This document shows, piece after piece, positions 63,192-64,000 of a DNA stretch of 64,000 nt. Below the pieces are notes generated by a model. It did no database searches and was not told where the DNA came from. It was given only the letters and a program-made list of their open reading frames with translations. The position numbers were made by a program, and so were the translations under genes. Each line of letters begins with the position of its first letter. Position 1 is the stretch's first letter. Origin of the DNA: Sporomusa ovata DSM 2662 (GTDB lineage Bacteria > Bacillota > Negativicutes > Sporomusales > Sporomusaceae); NCBI RefSeq assembly GCF_000445445.1, contig NZ_ASXP01000004.1:310001-374000 (forward strand), written 5' to 3'.

Positions 63192-63383
63192 ATGAAAAGA
63201 AGGTTGCTTGTTGCCATTCTTTCCATAGCTGTCTTGACTATGGCGACTACGCTGGTGGAGGCGGCTAAACTGAGTGATCAGGAGACAAATTTAGCCCCAG
63301 TGAAGGCTGATGCCAAGAGGGTGGAAAAACTTCGTCACGGCTATATTACATATGATCAAAATAAAATGTATTATTATTGGTAG
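63192..63383 (+). CDS. Small secreted or periplasmic protein, unknown function
   Basis: 63 residues. A clear signal peptide (MKRRLLVAILSIAVLTMATT, then cleavage near LVEAAK) leaves a mature part of about 39 residues, charged, ending in Tyr/Trp-rich KMYYYW. RBS AAGAAAGG. No family recognised. A terminator follows 18 bp later. Confidence 0.65.
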   Translation: MKRRLLVAILSIAVLTMATTLVEAAKLSDQETNLAPVKADAKRVEKLRHGYITYDQNKMYYYW

Positions 63384-63400
63384 AATTCATACGTTATAGC

Positions 63401-63434
63401 AAGGCTGGACCGCAGAGGTTTTAGCCTTTATTTT
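63401..63434 (+). terminator. Terminator after the small secreted protein gene
   Basis: AAGGCT...AGCCTT stem with a loop of about 16 nt containing its own short pairing, followed by TATTTTTTT. Confidence 0.6.
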
Positions 63435-63572
63435 TTTGCCCTGAATACTGATATAAATTGTCAGCTTGTAGACGTAATATATTGATAAATTAAGGTAATA
63501 TGCAGGAGTTATAGTAGTATTTGTATAAAAAGAATATTGACTAATTATACAAAATAAGAAAGGGCGACACAT

Positions 63573-64000
63573 ATGAACAAACATATTCATGAATTAGTAA
63601 CAGATGGTAGCGACTATGTCGTTAAGCTGCGGCGGCATTTTCGCGCCTTTCCAGAACTCGGTGGTCAAGAGGTTGAAACTCAAAAGAAAATTATCGCCGA
63701 ACTCATGGCAATGGGATTAAATCCCCGTTCAGCTGCTGGTACTGGTGTTATTGCTGAGATTAAAGGAGGCCGACAGGGAAAAACGGTTGCCATTCGCGCC
63801 GATATTGATGCCTTGCCGCTTCAAGATGAAATTGATCAGCCGTACCGCTCACGCAATGCGGGGCGTTGTCATGCCTGCGGCCATGATGGTCACACAGCTG
63901 TGCTGTTGGGAATTGCGAAAGTATTTAGTGCAATTCAGGAAGAACTGCCTGGTACAGTCAGACTGCTGTTCCAGCCAAGCGAGGAAAAGTTTCCGGGTGG
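63573..64000 (+). CDS. M20-family amidohydrolase, 5' part (runs off window)
   Basis: 142 codons present; no stop before the right edge. ATG 63573 preceded by AGAAAGGG. LRRHFRAFPELGGQEVETQ, AIRADIDALPLQDE and CHACGHDGHTAVLLGIA (metal-binding Cys/His/Asp) are the marks of the hippurate hydrolase/IAA-amino acid amidohydrolase/N-acyl-diaminopimelate deacetylase group. FQPSEEKFPGG carries the catalytic Glu pair region. The substrate is undecided. Confidence 0.93.
   Translation, partial: MNKHIHELVTDGSDYVVKLRRHFRAFPELGGQEVETQKKIIAELMAMGLNPRSAAGTGVIAEIKGGRQGKTVAIRADIDALPLQDEIDQPYRSRNAGRCHACGHDGHTAVLLGIAKVFSAIQEELPGTVRLLFQPSEEKFPG

Overview
The window looks like a chromosomal segment of a diderm, probably anaerobic Firmicute, most likely a Negativicutes/Sporomusaceae-type organism. 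This is an inference from gene content, not a database match. The Firmicute side is shown by sepF, two T-box leaders, and YkuS-, DUF421- and DUF1638-type genes. The outer-membrane side is shown by a type I secretion pair (HlyB-like ABC transporter plus HlyD-like adaptor) next to a giant RTX protein. An EtfBA pair with a ferredoxin-fused EtfA and an iron-sulfur flavoprotein fit anaerobic metabolism.

Layout. 1-9.5 kb: a chemosensory operon on the + strand (cheA 3' end, cheW, MCP, cheR, cheB, hybrid histidine kinase, response regulator, HD-GYP protein), probably an alternative sensory pathway ending in a second-messenger enzyme. 9.5-16.4 kb: a DMT-family transporter with a histidine-rich tail, a flavin-reductase/AraC pair, a YbaK-type deacylase, typA, sepF and a DUF421 protein. 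16.5-31.1 kb: an accessory island bounded by 47-bp imperfect direct repeats. It holds a diverged orphan RTX fragment, a multi-pass membrane protein, an RTX/subtilisin protein of more than 2,700 residues split near its N terminus by a 7-bp tandem duplication, and its T1SS ABC and HlyD genes. 31.4-38.1 kb: an aminotransferase, a U32 protein and a substrate-binding protein on the - strand, with an IS1634-like element that made a perfect 183-bp target duplication upstream. 38.2-48 kb: DUF1638, dnaE, ydcF-like, etfBA, an FmdB-type zinc ribbon, an EamA transporter, an iron-sulfur flavoprotein and a Crp/Fnr regulator. 48.2-50.2 kb: a second, different IS1634-like element whose 46-bp target duplication contains the trp promoter. 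50.2-57.1 kb: trpDFCBAEG behind a tRNA-Trp T-box with two consecutive antiterminator/terminator modules. 57.3-64 kb: mscS, a structured RNA candidate and tRNA-Phe T-box in front of pheA, ykuS-like, a 2-hydroxyacid dehydrogenase, a MATE exporter, a small secreted protein and the start of an M20 amidohydrolase.

How it fits together. The two aromatic amino acid units are each governed by their own T-box (specifiers UGG for Trp, UUC for Phe). The RTX protein, ABC exporter and HlyD adaptor form one secretion unit; no TolC-like outer-membrane component is in the window. Two IS insertions with unusually long target duplications have reshaped the upstream regions of the substrate-binding protein gene and the trp operon.

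The most notable observations are the 7-bp duplication that separates the His and Cys halves of the RTX protein's N-terminal domain, the direct repeats around the RTX island, the IS-made duplication of the trp promoter, the partly duplicated Trp T-box, a trpF whose frame demands a non-canonical (AUU) start, and an unidentified about 106-nt structured element at the predicted start of the pheA transcript. No tRNA, rRNA or CRISPR array was seen.
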